Of a stretch of 64,000 bases of DNA, positions 1 to 12,038 are shown one piece after another. Below the pieces are notes generated by a model. It worked only from the letters and a program-made list of their open reading frames with translations. It did no database searches and had not been told where the DNA came from. Location of the stretch: NCBI GenBank assembly GCA_036873135.1, contig JAPTYO010000002.1, positions 33,285,452 to 33,349,451 of the forward strand. Direction: 5' to 3'. A program made the translations under genes and the position numbers. The stretch comes from Clarkia xantiana subsp. parviflora. Its lineage: Eukaryota; Streptophyta; Magnoliopsida; Myrtales; Onagraceae. The first letter of the stretch is position 1. Each line of letters begins with the position of its first letter.

Positions 1-777
1 TACTAATAAGATCTTCAAAGATAAAAGATATGACAACTTTAATGAGAATTGCATTGAAAAATATCAGATACTATTCGTAAGAGATTTACTTTATAACATG
101 TGTAATTACTTTGCCTTATTGACAAATATACAATTTCCTAAGTTGCTCCATATACATCTCTCCAAAGCAATTACATCTATAGGTAAGCTCCAACCTTAAA
201 TGAGACACCTTAAATATGATATTATCATGCAATGCCCTTTATCAGAGTATTCACCCAATTATATGCAACCAATGATGTCACCCCTTATGGTAATTTGATG
301 AGTTTTCTGACTTGACTTTCAGTTATATATACTCAAGTTTACCTTAACGACATACATGACTCAAATTTAGACAATATGTATGTTATCTTAAAAAATAAAC
401 TTTATGAGATGTACGATAGTGTCAAAATAAAATATTGTAGACTTACATTCTCAACACTAATATATTATCTATAAGTTTTTATATGTAACTAGTTAGTTGT
501 TTGTAATTGAACATCTTTATGAATTTGTTCCTAAGTTAGTTACTCTACCATAATGATCCATTTTTTATTATTGTAACCAAAATACTTTCAGGAATAACAT
601 TCAAGAATATATTTCTTGGAAATCAATCCTCCCACTAGGTTCAATATACCTAAACTTTATTTTCGTAGATGCATTTGAAGTTCTTAGCTTTTAAATTCGT
701 TAACTTCTATATGATCTTTACTTTATAAGCACATTAAAATTCTTGGACTAAGTAGGGTTTAAGAGTCTTGTAATGTG
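1..777. other. AT-rich stretch without recognisable gene
   Basis: No credible ORF or RNA gene is visible. The stretch lies immediately upstream of sequence homologous to the 3' end of a copia element and may be decayed copia sequence, but I could not align it with the RNase H region of the better preserved copy at 24449-25126. Confidence 0.4.
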
Positions 778-2468
778 TCAGTAACATTTTTTGAAATGAA
801 GTAATATTTGAATGAAAGAATTGCAATTTGAGTTTATGATCTTACGACGTCATATTGGCTAAATTACATCGGATGTACGGTCTATAAATTAGTCGTAGGA
901 GTGTAAAACCTCCAACAAAATATGTCGAATGTGGGTCTTGCCTCGTCACACGGGCACAATCGTCTTGATGGAGGGGGAACCTCATCCATGTCAAGACCGG
1001 CTAAGAACTATGTTTCGAAAGATAAACATGGTTAAGCGAAACGATCATTTGGTTTCGGGGTTACACGACATGATCATCGTTTTATGGATCGCCGTGATGA
1101 ACTCTGGTCGTCAATCACTACATTCTGTGCTAGATGAGAATCTACGATAGAATATGACATTTCCATTCATGACAACATGTAAGTTCAGGTTATGCTATCG
1201 ACGCGCACTTCATACTGTGCGTACCACGTTCGACCATGGGGTCAGGCTCGGTTGTGCTAGGTGGAATCTTCCGAGAATCTGATGGGCGCAAACTTCTCCA
1301 CCTTGAGCGTGTGACTGATCCCGGGTGCTTACTGAAAGAGCACCCGAAGTATCCTTACCACTCATAACTAATATCCAAGGTTGGGCTCAATGTTCGCCTC
1401 CAGGCGTACGAATGCAGTGCCCAGACAAAAAGGACTAGTGACCACGTACTGGAAACCGGTTGAGTTTGACTAAGGGTATGAGTAATCGGGATGGTCATGT
1501 ACAACTGTAATTCTCCGACTCATGTATTCACTAGATGGCCACCACCAGATATTTGTTGAAGGTTGTGAATACTTGTACGGATGCCTTGGAGAAGTGTTCC
1601 GATGGGGAAACTAGGCAATTGGAGAATAACAGTTGACCAAGAATACAACACGGCACAGAGAAGTACCAGGTTGATAACAGATTGGGAATTAACGTTCTGC
1701 AGACGCTACAACACTCTTAACCGTTGAGTAGCACGATTTTTGTTGTGCTTGCCGGTCTCACGGGAAACCTCGTATGAAAAATTCGGGAACAAGAGTGGAT
1801 CGAAGAATAAATGTTGATGTGTTAGTAGACAACATATTAACAGGCACCCTCCCATTCCGGCGAGTGGGAGATGTTGGCATTTGGTGAATGGGCCGCCGTA
1901 ATAAGAGCCATTTAATATAAGCCCAACATCCTAAGTTTTAACTGGGTAATGTCACATTAGGTATTTTGGGCTGGGCCAAAATCTCAATTGACATGAGAGG
2001 CCCAAAATTGGGCCTCCCCTTTAACATAGCCGACCGAACCTTAGGGTGGACACCCTAGGTGGGTTTTGTCCACCTCCTCTTATAAATAGAGAGTGTTAGG
2101 GATTTGTTTGGGGTTAATCATTTTCTCCCTTATAGTTGAGACAAAATAAATCCCTCTCCCTATACACATAGAGGTTTTGGCCGAATAGACCACATCACAA
2201 GGAGGTTCCGAAATTTAGTGATCAATTTACCCCGGAGATCCATCCCAGTGACCGATTGAAAATAGGCTTTGATGTGGAGACCATTCCTCGTAGATTACTC
2301 CTTCACAAGAGTTCCTAATGGACCCGTCCAGCAGACCGTGAACTTCCCGTCACGTTCCTGGGACTATGGAAAGCAAATAGGTATGTGCCTTCTTTCCGCT
2401 GCGTAATTCGTTATATAGCATTGACCTTGTGGTTTTGTTTCCGCAGTAATCGTCCCCCAATTCCAACA
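778..2468 (+). mobile_element. 5'-truncated Ty1/copia element, 3' internal region plus 3' LTR
   Basis: From about 778 to 1871 the plus strand matches the minus strand of about 23395-24445, the roughly 1-kb non-coding stretch between the RNase H stop and the 3' LTR of the copia element at 22794-27159. Shared blocks include the segment around 820-910 and the segment just before the LTR. Nothing upstream can be read as pol, so only the 3' part survives. A purine-rich stretch (GAGTGGGAGA) at 1862-1871 abuts the LTR and is a plausible polypurine tract. The orientation is opposite to the copy at 22794. Confidence 0.75.
1872..2468 (+). repeat. 3' LTR of truncated copia element (597 bp)
   Basis: Starts TGTTGGCATTTGG and ends CCAATTCCAACA, giving TG...CA ends. 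It aligns in reverse orientation with the copia LTRs at 22794-23394 and 26558-27159, and its first bases closely match the split LTR ending at 55730. No target duplication can be tested because the 5' side of the element is missing. Confidence 0.75.
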
Positions 2469-2705
2469 GTCTGTTTGGTTGTAAACGCGGTATGGTCTTA
2501 AATCATCTAACAAAGTTGTGCAACGTACTGGTTTATGGACCAAACTTATTACTTCATTTTCGTCGACTCAGACGATGTGAGTATGTACAATGTATCAATC
2601 CTAGTATGTAAATCCACCCATATGCGAATCTATGTCGCGTACTATACATATGAATCTGCAGTGCTGAATAATTTGCGCACATGGTTATTGAGAATAAACG
2701 TTACA

Positions 2706-3975
2706 TTACATAGCACTTAGTTGAACAGTACATACGCTGTGTAAGTAAATAATAACACTACATGTCACTATCGAATCCAATATTCTAATACCCCTCTGGT
2801 GTATCTGGAGGAGGGTGCTTATATATATGCTCTGAGACACCCTGAACGTGTTCACAGCGAAACCGTCAAATTGTTGAGACCTTAGAACATTCATCGCTTG
2901 GTAGAACTGCATCATAAAAATTCTTGCACTGTCTGCACTCAACCCCCTAAATATTAGCCATTTCTTCTCTTTTACGAGACGTCGCAAGATATTATAAACT
3001 TTTATTCTTCTAAGGTGGAGGTCGTTCCAATTTGCTGGCCCGCGTGGGACAGTCTGGAATCTAGGTTGACATGCTACCAAAACTTGTACATAGTTATGCC
3101 GCAACGCTTCCGACGCTGTCTTTCGTAAGCGCTTCCATGATTGTTTCATAAGGCGTGTCCAAAAACCATCATAGGGGGTCCCTTCCCTAGATGTTTTCCT
3201 GATTCTAGTATCGATCCAGTTTGAACTACGTGGTTTGGGCTTCCCCATACCTAAAGGTTCATTCTGTACAACCAAGTTACTCGTACCCGAACCCTTGATA
3301 CAACTCGATGTCGCAGCCACTTGGTTTTAACTGTCAGTAACGGTAACATCAGCAAAAACTAATTTCATACGTGCATTGACATCCAACTCGTGTTGTTTCG
3401 TATGAGTAACAACAGAGTGTACAATTTAATAATTTTTTGCTAAAAGTAGATATGTTGATATAACTTCCTTTGACGAAATACCTTGTATCGATCTAGCCTT
3501 CTGTGAGCGACTGCTTTGGGGATTGTAACGTGCATTGACATCCAACTCGGTATTGTAACGTCGATTTCCATCTGATGTGAATTTGATTGACAATTGGGGA
3601 CCGCCAGTTGTATACCAACTAGGTTCGTATTCTTTTTCTTCTCTTCCACCAACTGTGAACCCATTGTTCTGATTCGCATGGCTGACCTCATGGTTATCCA
3701 GTTAACAGTTGTTCAAAAGTTCCCATTCCAGTTGGGACACTCTAGTCTGAAGAGCTGTCATATTGCCTGAAAGAGTACTTACTGTGTTCGCGTAAGAAGT
3801 AACAAGTATTTCCTAAAAAATCGGATGTATTTTATTCCACAAGGCTTATCAAATCATCATGACTGTCCTTATCAGCATCAACCTTATATGAGGTATCAGT
3901 AAAGATATTTTCAAGCTCGCGAATTTGAACACTTTGGGCTAACACGGTCATGTTGAGCTCCCCATTTTGCTGGAT
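2706..3975 (-). pseudogene. Unidentified decayed coding region (coiled-coil-like start, basic middle)
   Basis: The longest open stretch is 2706-3320 (204 codons). Upstream on the same strand, about 3440-3975 keeps protein-like composition in more than one frame: a heptad-like leucine/glutamate segment near 3760-3960, then a polar linker. The pieces are separated by stops and frame changes, so a single gene has decayed or introns were missed. I do not recognise the family. The placement between transposons suggests a transposon-encoded protein, but no transposase motif is visible. Confidence 0.3.
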
Positions 3976-4004
3976 TAACATATTTTTATCCCCTCTCAAT
4001 TAAG

Positions 4005-4545
4005 TTTAGGTTTAATAACTAAAAAACTGTCCAAGATTTACCCTATGTTAAAATTATGTGTCTGAGGTTTGAAATGTTAAAATGGACTGTCACATGTTTC
4101 ATTTTTGTTGAAATTTGGTGTCTCTGCGCGTGTTTTCATCTCCCTTTAATCATTTTCATAAACCCACTCACCCACTCATAATCCATCACTCTTTACTTTT
4201 CACAAAATCGTCAAATTTCACCCAAAAGCTGAACATAAAAAAAAGTTTCTAGTAGAGTGGTGTGGAGCGATTTCCAACGATAACGGAGCGAAATTTACTT
4301 GTGCGGATGTGGCCAGCTTATTAGGTGACGGTCCCGTCAAGATGACAATAAGGGAGTGTGTATGGCAGCTCGAATTTGACAATCGATTTCGTCGGAATTG
4401 ACTTCTCTAAAGTAATCACACCGAGACACCACATTTTAACAAAATTGAAACATTAAACACTACAATTTTACATTTGAAACTTCAGACACCTAATTTTAAC
4501 CTAGGGTAAACTATGGATAGTATTTTTTAGTTATTAACCCTTAAG
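4005..4545. mobile_element. Small inverted-repeat element (about 540 bp)
   Basis: About 70 bp at the left (from GGTTTAATAACTAAAAAAC near 4009, then a segment with GTGTCTGAGGTTTGAAATG) is repeated inverted at the right end (about 4470-4543). TTAAG occurs at both edges (4000-4004 and 4541-4545) and may be a target duplication. No ORF. The inner terminal motif (GTCTGAAGTTTCAAATG) recurs in the larger foldback element at 17319-18002, so the two look related. Long terminal repeats without coding sequence fit a Mutator-like or foldback non-autonomous element. Confidence 0.6.
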
Positions 4546-4845
4546 ATTAAAATCTACGCGAGTACAACCCCTTGGGCGCGCACTAGAAGAAATTCTTGTC
4601 TTTTTTAGGAGCAGGTTTTTAAGGAATTTTCAAGAAGAAGTAGCAGAATCTAATTACTTGGACAGGAAGTTATATATCACTAGGTAGTTTTGTAGTAGTA
4701 TAAAAGGCACTTGAGTTGTTATAGAACCGTATCACAGGACAAACTCAATTAATACCCATATATTATTATTATTATTCACATGCAAAATCCCAGGCAAAAC
4801 TCATATTGATCAAACTATAAAGGCAGCAAAGAATCAGCAAGAGTT

Positions 4846-7259
4846 CTATATATGGCCAACGAATGAATCCACTGCGCTCACTTGACTCAAACTAGTCCGA
4901 TGATACGGTTTCTTAACAGAAGCGTTGTCTTTTCGCCTCTTGGCGCATTCAAAACCATTTGAAGATGGCGAAATCTGCACACTCTCTCCGGCTTGACATG
5001 ATGGATCTGAAACCTCAGATATTGTAGAAATTGACAACCTCTTCCGTGCCTCTCCATTCACGCCTCCTCTTCCGTTAACTTCACTCTGTCAAAAACAAAG
5101 ATGCAACATATATATATATAAATAAGAAAGACACTTACAAGCTTTTATATTCTCATTTTAGGGTTGGAGGATATATACACGTACGTACGTTTCTCATTAT
5201 AGCGATCTAGAAAGAAGTATGTATATATGTACCTTGGGGACTAAGCTTCTAGAATTCGTCTGTTCATGTAACGGTCTATGAATTCGACTTGTATTCTGTA
5301 TCAATACTTGTTCTCGACTTCTGGATCGCGCCTTCTTTCTGTATGTATTAATTATATATTCAGTCACAATCATACTAACCAATGCAACTCATAATAAAAA
5401 AGTCCGTCGGTTTCCGTCAAGCTAGCTACTGATGTCGACTTGTTGGGTAAAAGTGTGATGTTGTTTACACTGAAGACATAAATGATGAAGTTGCAGATAA
5501 TTCACCTCTCCATCGCATCGCGATTTTTAGCATCGATTTCTTTGTTGGGTTGATACTTGGGCAAACTTGATGGTTCACATGCATTAGGAAGTGTCCTGAA
5601 ATACTGGAAATTAACAACGTCGATTGAGTTACAATCAGTTGGATGGCTGCTCGCTAAATGAGACAATATATATCAATTGCAATATTTTGCTTCATTTAGG
5701 GTTTACCTCTGACGATAGTGCAGTAGATGCGGTTCCTCGCTTGCATGGTTCTACAGAAAGAAGGGTGTCTATGAGAGACACTGAACTATGTGGAAGGCTT
5801 CGAAATCTGTCTTGAAGAGAACTTTCGTAGAAGTGTCGGGGCTTGAACATAGTCGCTTGTGGTATCTTGGACGTTTTCCAGAACTCATTAGTCGGAGAAC
5901 CGCAGAGCTTGAATATCTTGTGTAGTTGTTCAACCTGCAATTAACTAAGTCTAATCAGATAGATATATACTCATATCAACAACAGGTACAAGGAAAAATG
6001 ATTTATCATGAGAATTTAGTTCAATTTGACATTATAAACACGAAATGAAAAGTAATAAGGTGAGAGAATGGATTTAGCTTGCTTAGGGACCAAATCCTGA
6101 CCAATTAAGAGTTATATATATAAGTACCTCGGTTCTTCCTTTAAAAAGAGGTTTTCGGAGAATAAGTTCGGAAAAAACGCAACCGATGCTCCATAGATCG
6201 ACGGATGCACCATAAGTTGTGGAGCCCATGAGAAGCTCAGGAGCACGATACCACAATGTCACTACGTGGCTGGTTAATCGCTTCGAACTAGATATGTTGG
6301 CTAGACCGAAGTCTCCCAATTTCAATACCCCCTCATTGTTCACAAAAATGTTTGAAGTTTTGATATCGCGATGCAATACTCCACGTTGATGGCAATGTTC
6401 GAGTCCCGACAATAGCTGCATCATGTAACATTTAACCTGCCATCCAAAATTTTCATGTTTGATAGGGTAATTAATTAAGATGGTGAAACCCTAACCCTAA
6501 CCCTAACGGACCTGTGGTTCGGTGAATTTGATATCAGGAGACAAGGTTAACCCGCAAAGGTCGTGCTCCATGTATTCGAATACAAAAAATAGGCTACTTG
6601 AGAGTCTAGATGTGATGATTCCTTCCAACTTGACAATGTTTGGATGATTTAACCGTCGCAAAATCGTGATTTCTCGTGACATGAACTTGATGCTGTTGGG
6701 TTCCGATCTATCGAACCGCACTTTCTTCAAGGCAACGATTCTTCCTGTTTCCAGTTCCCTTGCTCGAAACACACTGCTGTAGGTTCCTTGTCCAATCTAA
6801 ATGAATGCAGAACACCATATATAATTAAACACCATCTCTATCAAACCCTAGCTACAATGCATATTGATTAATTACCAATGGAAATATATATATATATATA
6901 TATATATATTTTTAAAAAACAACCTTCTCTAACTTTTCAAAGGAATCTAATTTCAAGGGAATCCATCCTTGAATGGCTTCGGGTGCGTTGGCGGTTAACC
7001 AAGGCGGCCAACCAGCAGCGATAGCCTCCGCATCAGTAAAGCGAGGAGAAAACCCTAATTTCTTTTTGCTCAGGGAGTTCCTGCTATTGACGCTGCCTTT
7101 CTTGGATTTCTTTAATTCAGAATCCTTCTTCGGCGTGTCCTTGGTCGGAGACCCGGGGTTGTTGGTAATTCCTGATGACTTGGCATCGAGCTCCGAATTA
7201 TGCGATCCCGGCCGTGATGCTTTCGGCGATGCTGCCGGTTTCGCACAGACACAACCCAT
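4846..7259 (-). CDS. CDK-like Ser/Thr protein kinase, N-terminally acylated, 7 exons
   Basis: Predicted exons: 7259-6924, 6796-6512, 6436-6128, 5934-5707, 5603-5506, 5338-5233 and 5085-4846. All introns are GT-AG and frames join cleanly into 533 residues. The product begins MGCVCAKP, which fits myristoylation at Gly2 and palmitoylation at nearby cysteines, so membrane attachment is inferred. A basic, serine-rich stretch and the plant signature GWPPWL precede the kinase domain. Visible motifs: glycine loop IGQGTYSSV (113-121), VALKK with Lys136, HRDIK (Asp231), DFG (Asp249-Gly251) and APE (272-274) after a CDK-like TLWYR segment. The C-terminal extension is basic and then polar. This is the plant CDC2-like/IBS1-type group, often called CRK9- or CDKC-like; substrate unknown. 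A (TA)n run lies in intron 1. All catalytic residues are present, so the gene looks functional. Confidence 0.9.
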
Positions 7260-7738
7260 ATCAAATTACAGAAAATTAAGGTTAACCCATGTAATAATGC
7301 CTGCTGCCAATTTGATAAACGGAACCAGAATGATTAATTATTGAGAGGAAAACGATGAGTAGCTTAAACCCTTGAGGTGACGTTGGTGCGTGGACGACAA
7401 GGAATTTGATATTTTTGGGTTTATTAGGTACGTACGATGATCTTCTAGGGGTGGGTGGCGAGATATGCGGTGGCAGGCAGCTTGTCTGTTTCCATTTTTA
7501 TGGTTTCTTCCATGGAAGGGAATGGTTGGACTTGGATTGATGTAACTGTTTGTATCTATATATATATATGATTTCGAATGCAAGTAGTGTGAGTATGATT
7601 AATTATTACAACTCAAAACCTAAATTATACTATGTGCCTTCTTATAGAATCAAGTTTTTAGTTAATTACTTGTCATATATTACTATTAATGGATCGGATG
7701 CATCCTCATAGTTAATATATAATATATAGATAGGCATG
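7260..7738. other. Upstream region of the kinase gene
   Basis: AT-rich spacer between the kinase start codon and the left end of the CACTA element. It should contain the kinase promoter and 5' leader. TA-rich tracts occur near 7555-7570 and 7715-7730, but I cannot pick one TATA box with confidence. No other gene is visible. Confidence 0.4.
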
Positions 7739-8499
7739 CACTACTAGAATACCCCCTCAATTGCCACAAGGTAAAATCGTGCAAAACTCATGTACAATGA
7801 CATTTGCCACGGGTTCTCCATGGGATCACCCCGTGATTAGTAATAGCGTGTCAAATTTTTTTTACAACGGGGATCTCGTTGCAAATATTGTACCTCGTGT
7901 AAGAATTGATGCATTCCTGAGTTAGATGAACTCGAATCGATATCGTGGCAAAATTGTATTATTATTCTCCACGTTTTTGCAACGAGCTGCACAAGGTAGA
8001 GATGATTCAATAACTCACTTATAGGATCAGATTATTAGATTCAAAATGAACTTGTTGAAACGAAATTTGTGCCCCAATTATAATCTAATAGGGTCGAATT
8101 TAGCAATTTGTATACTTTTTGTTGAATTAAATTTTCTGATTATGTTATTCACTTTTAGAGTTCGATATGTAAAGTAATCGGATTCTACAACATTTTTTAG
8201 AATCAAATATTTTGATGGAGTAAAATATATTTAGGGTCAGATGATTTGAAGCTACAAAACATATATGTAGTCAAAATATTTGATTCTAAAAGTCTAAATC
8301 AACGACGAGACTTCAGATTCTAAAACGTTTTTCAGAATCAAATGTTTGGTTATAGTAACTGCTTATAATGTCAACTCTTTTGAATCTATAAAACATATTT
8401 AATTCATAAATGAATTTTTTTTATAGAATAATGCCATCAAATCCATACACAGATAACTCATACACATGTACAATCCATAAAAACACTATATCCTACATA

Positions 8500-8673
8500 A
8501 TGTCATAACCGGACATTTCTCTCCATTTTTCTGCAATCTCTGCCTTATAAGGTATAGTACTTGATTTGTAGTGGCATCTGCCGTCTCAGCATCATTCCCA
8601 CAACACTCGGCAACTAGGTGACCAACTTGTCCACACTAAAAGCATTTTCTTGTTGTCCAGGAAGAGTTACCAC
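8500..8673 (-). pseudogene. Captured exon fragment resembling XRN4-type 5'-3' exoribonuclease zinc knuckle
   Basis: On the minus strand an acceptor-like TCTGCAG at 8674-8680 is followed by codons for VVTLPGQQE. After a one-base frame slip comes a CCHC zinc knuckle, C-F-stop-C-GQVG-H-LVAE-C. From memory, plant cytosolic XRN enzymes carry a PGQQEKC segment followed by a zinc knuckle at an exon start, so spacing, sequence and exon boundary all agree. One stop and one frameshift show it is not functional. The downstream residues no longer resemble XRN. It lies inside the CACTA element, so transposon capture is the inferred origin. Confidence 0.5.
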
Positions 8674-10340
8674 CTGCAGAGTTTTGAGAGCATATAAATG
8701 ATGAATCAGATTCTTCTAAACCCCAAACCAACTCCATTGATAATTAGAATTTGGTGACCAAAATAACACATGAGTTTATAACTTTATGAGTTTGACCAAA
8801 TTGGAAGACAAAGTAGACAAAGCTGAAAAAAAAATTAGCAACCAACGATAATTAAATTATGCCTATTGGAAACCAACATATTTGAAAATTTAAATGAAAT
8901 TTTACTGATCCAAAATGGGATAAGAGAAGCTACTACCAGTAGCTTTCGGAAGTCACAGTGGCAGTATAATTATTACAAAGACTACACCCCCACACTCAAT
9001 TTCCTTGATCTAATCTCTTTATATTACACCAAAAAATATCTATCTACAACATATATGAAAATTTCACCAAGTCTAAAATCAAATCAATGATGTTACTGAA
9101 TTCTAGTCATACTAAATGCTGAGATTAGTTAATTGTTATAGAGAGACAAATTCCAATATAAAGATCAACATGGTCAATTTGGCAAATTGAAATGGAATCT
9201 CACAGCTCCAAAATGGGATATGAGTACCTACTACCAATATCAGAGTTTTCAATCGATGTGGTAGTATACTTATTACCAACACCGCACTCCTACACTCAGT
9301 TTCCTTGATAACCAGATAAATACCTAGATATAGACGCATGCTTTCTTTGAGACCATGGAAGACACTTCTTTTCCAGAAGCTTGTAAATTGTTAATCTTCG
9401 GTTGGAGGCGCCGCGGAGAAAATCAAAGACCCAATTGGAAAAATATTGTATTAAACCTTGATAATCACATAAAAAATTAAATTAGAAAAATATTGATTTA
9501 AAACTTAATCAAACTAACCTCGATAAAAAGACCAACCTCCTTGCCCTTCTCCTGCAACATAAAAAGAGAGGCAGTTGGTAAATCAAGGTGCTGTTTGGAG
9601 CTTCTATAGCTTAAATTCCATATCCACCCTAAAATGTAAATCATGCCGCTTACTTAATGTCCAAACAAATTTGACAGATTTGAGAACATCGATTTGAGTT
9701 CGTTCAAATTGAATTATGCTCTAACTATGTTGTGAACTCCATAGATACTTACTGTAATAACAAAACCAAATCACTGCAACCACCCTTTCACATATCATAC
9801 TACTTACAACACCCATATGGCATTTGCGAAAACATGGTACCAATATCCATGCATTTGCATATGAACGATGCTTGAATCCAATACATCCCCATTGATACAA
9901 ATATTTGAAAACACAAATAAATACAACGTCTAGTAGGTAGACACTGGTTCTCCTAGACTCTTCCTTTATCGTGACACTTTAAGCTCAATTATACTGTGTT
10001 TGCATTTCTAATTTCCCACATTAAACAATGTTACTTTAGCTTACAATGTGTTAAATATATAGAATAAAAAGTGAATGTATACTTACACGAATCCTTGAGC
10101 AAGAGTCGTGGCGATTTACATCCTCATAGTCCAATCCAAACTCCTTCCGCCTCTTGGTATATGATTGGGCACTTAAACACCCTCAACATCAGTTCTAGAA
10201 CCAAATCAAACCGCAATCTGCAAAATAAATACAATTTCCAAAAAATTAAATAAATTTGGTCATCTATCGTGCTCATGGATGAAAATTTGGGCCCAGAATG
10301 CAATGCAAATTTCAGATTAACATAAAGAGTATTAACTTAC

Positions 10341-10446
10341 CCAGCGCATGGTGCTCGGTGGCATCCAAGTGCCGTATAATCTCTCCGAGCAGTTCCGGAA
10401 GGATAGAGCTCCAACCTCTAAGTCGCGACGTGATGTTATCAGCTCA
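10341..10446 (-). pseudogene. Captured exon fragment resembling an F-box (Tubby-like type) helix
   Basis: One minus-strand frame reads ILPELLGEIIRHLDATE, close to the LPPELL..VI.R.EA(S/T)E pattern at the start of the F-box of plant Tubby-like proteins, and ends at a consensus donor (GGGTAAGT at 10341-10335). No matching second F-box exon was found downstream. Short, so chance similarity is possible; the adjacent donor supports exon origin. It lies within the CACTA element. Confidence 0.3.
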
Positions 10447-11639
10447 CCATGTTTTGGGGTACCAAAACCTACAGCTCAGTTCTCTGCAACCTGCTGAAGA
10501 CCTCGTAAGAGAGAATTAAATAAGCATTAGCATGCTTGCTTCCAAGAACATGTTGAGCATCCTCTACTTCTCGTCTCCTTACATGAACTGCGTAGTTCCG
10601 GCAAGGCGAAAGCCGTGAAACGCGTCGATGATGCTATTATTGTCAATTTCATCCCAGAACCAACCATTTCCTCGGTTCAGATGTAAAGGATAAAAAGGTA
10701 GGAGCTGCAAAATTCATATGGAAGATATTTTTGTTCTTGTTGTCCTATATAAACAGTGATTGAAACTTAAAATACTTTTTTTGTGAGCAGAAAAGTGGGG
10801 ATGAAGGGGGATATGACAGATCAGGGCCATTTCCTATCAACAACTTTGCAACCATCAAGGGAGAATACATCCACCTTCAAGCAAAGTTATGATGGATTGA
10901 TTATATAACCATGCCATAAACACAAAAATGCTTTCAAGAATGGAATTACCAAGTCTGATATAGTTCCACTTTAAACGGCATACCATCTTGAAGAGGATGC
11001 AATTAAAGTAAATCATAGAAGAGTATGAAATATGTATTGTAGCAAATAGTTAAACTACTTACATCATTGCAGACAAATAGTTTGCCAAAATTTTGTGCCA
11101 GAAGTCCTAAAGATTTGTCTCTTCTATTCTCTGTGACATACATTGAGATACCAATTTTAATAACAGCGTTCCATTAAAAACAAAAGTGTGTTTAATCTAT
11201 GACCTATTATGTGATTTAGCACTAAATAATAACCATCCATCTAAGTATATATTGAAGAGGAAAATAAAGATTCAAAAAAACGTACCTTGAATCTGGATGT
11301 TGTAATGGTTTAACCTGAGAAGACCAGCCATTATTGGGCACTTCTTTTACAGAAGACAGTGATAGATGCAAAACAACAACCAAGGAAGAAGCCATACCAA
11401 CTACTCTAAAAGATTAAACAGCATTAGACTTCTAAAATCTACATTTCATCACAATGTAAACCAATAATCTACGTTTCATCTCAATAATGTCAACCTATAA
11501 ACTAATAATGCACATTTGATCACAATTATAGAAACCAATCAACAATTAAACACTAAAAGTATTCAAAATTAAATAAAATAGCATCAATTTACCTCAATTT
11601 AGGTAATTACCCCAAATTCTAAAATTAGGGTTTCGGAAG

Positions 11640-11930
11640 TGGAGTAGCTGGCGGCCTATGCTGGTACCCGGACTAAGAGGGGCAGTAGACTGGAGCGGCG
11701 GCGTGACTGGAACAACGGCGTGACTGGAGCGGCGGCGGCGTGTCTGGAGGGCAGCGGAATGAATGGAGGCCGGCAGACTGCAGAGAAAGAGAGAGAGCTA
11801 GCGGGCGGGCGGGCGGACTGGCGAGCGGAGGCGCGGTGGAGGCGCGGTGGAGTCACGGTCTCAGACGGCGAGCGTAGAGGGAGATGAGACGGCGAGCGGA
11901 GAGGGAGATGAGACGGCGCCAGCATGAAGA
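11640..11930. other. GC-rich island inside the CACTA element
   Basis: About 290 bp of strongly GC-rich sequence with short direct repeats (GGCGAGCG, GAGGGAGATGAGAC, GAGGCGCGGTG) sits in an otherwise AT-rich transposon. A minus-strand frame is open across it (11656-11925), but its composition (Pro, Ser, Arg, Ala) is what such repeats give by chance. It could be a captured promoter or first exon. No function is assigned. Confidence 0.35.
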
Positions 11931-12005
11931 AAGGCAGAGACCTGAGTGGGGGAGAAGGCTTCTTGTCAAGCGTGTTCGTGGCTTTCTGTCTCTTTAATTT
12001 GGGGT

Positions 12006-12006
<1 letters not shown>

Positions 12007-12038
<32 letters not shown>
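12007..12038. repeat. Homopolymer run of 32 T
   Basis: Uninterrupted T tract following the GC-rich island within the CACTA element. Its exact length may be unreliable. Confidence 0.8.

Noticed and set aside
6488..6507. Telomere-like CCCTAA repeats in kinase intron 2
   Set aside because: Only about three units, of the six-base form and not the usual plant seven-base form; too short to mean a telomere relic.
6973..7344. Plus-strand ORF over kinase exon 1
   Set aside because: Antisense to the acylated N-terminus exon, which has a clear protein match and splice sites.
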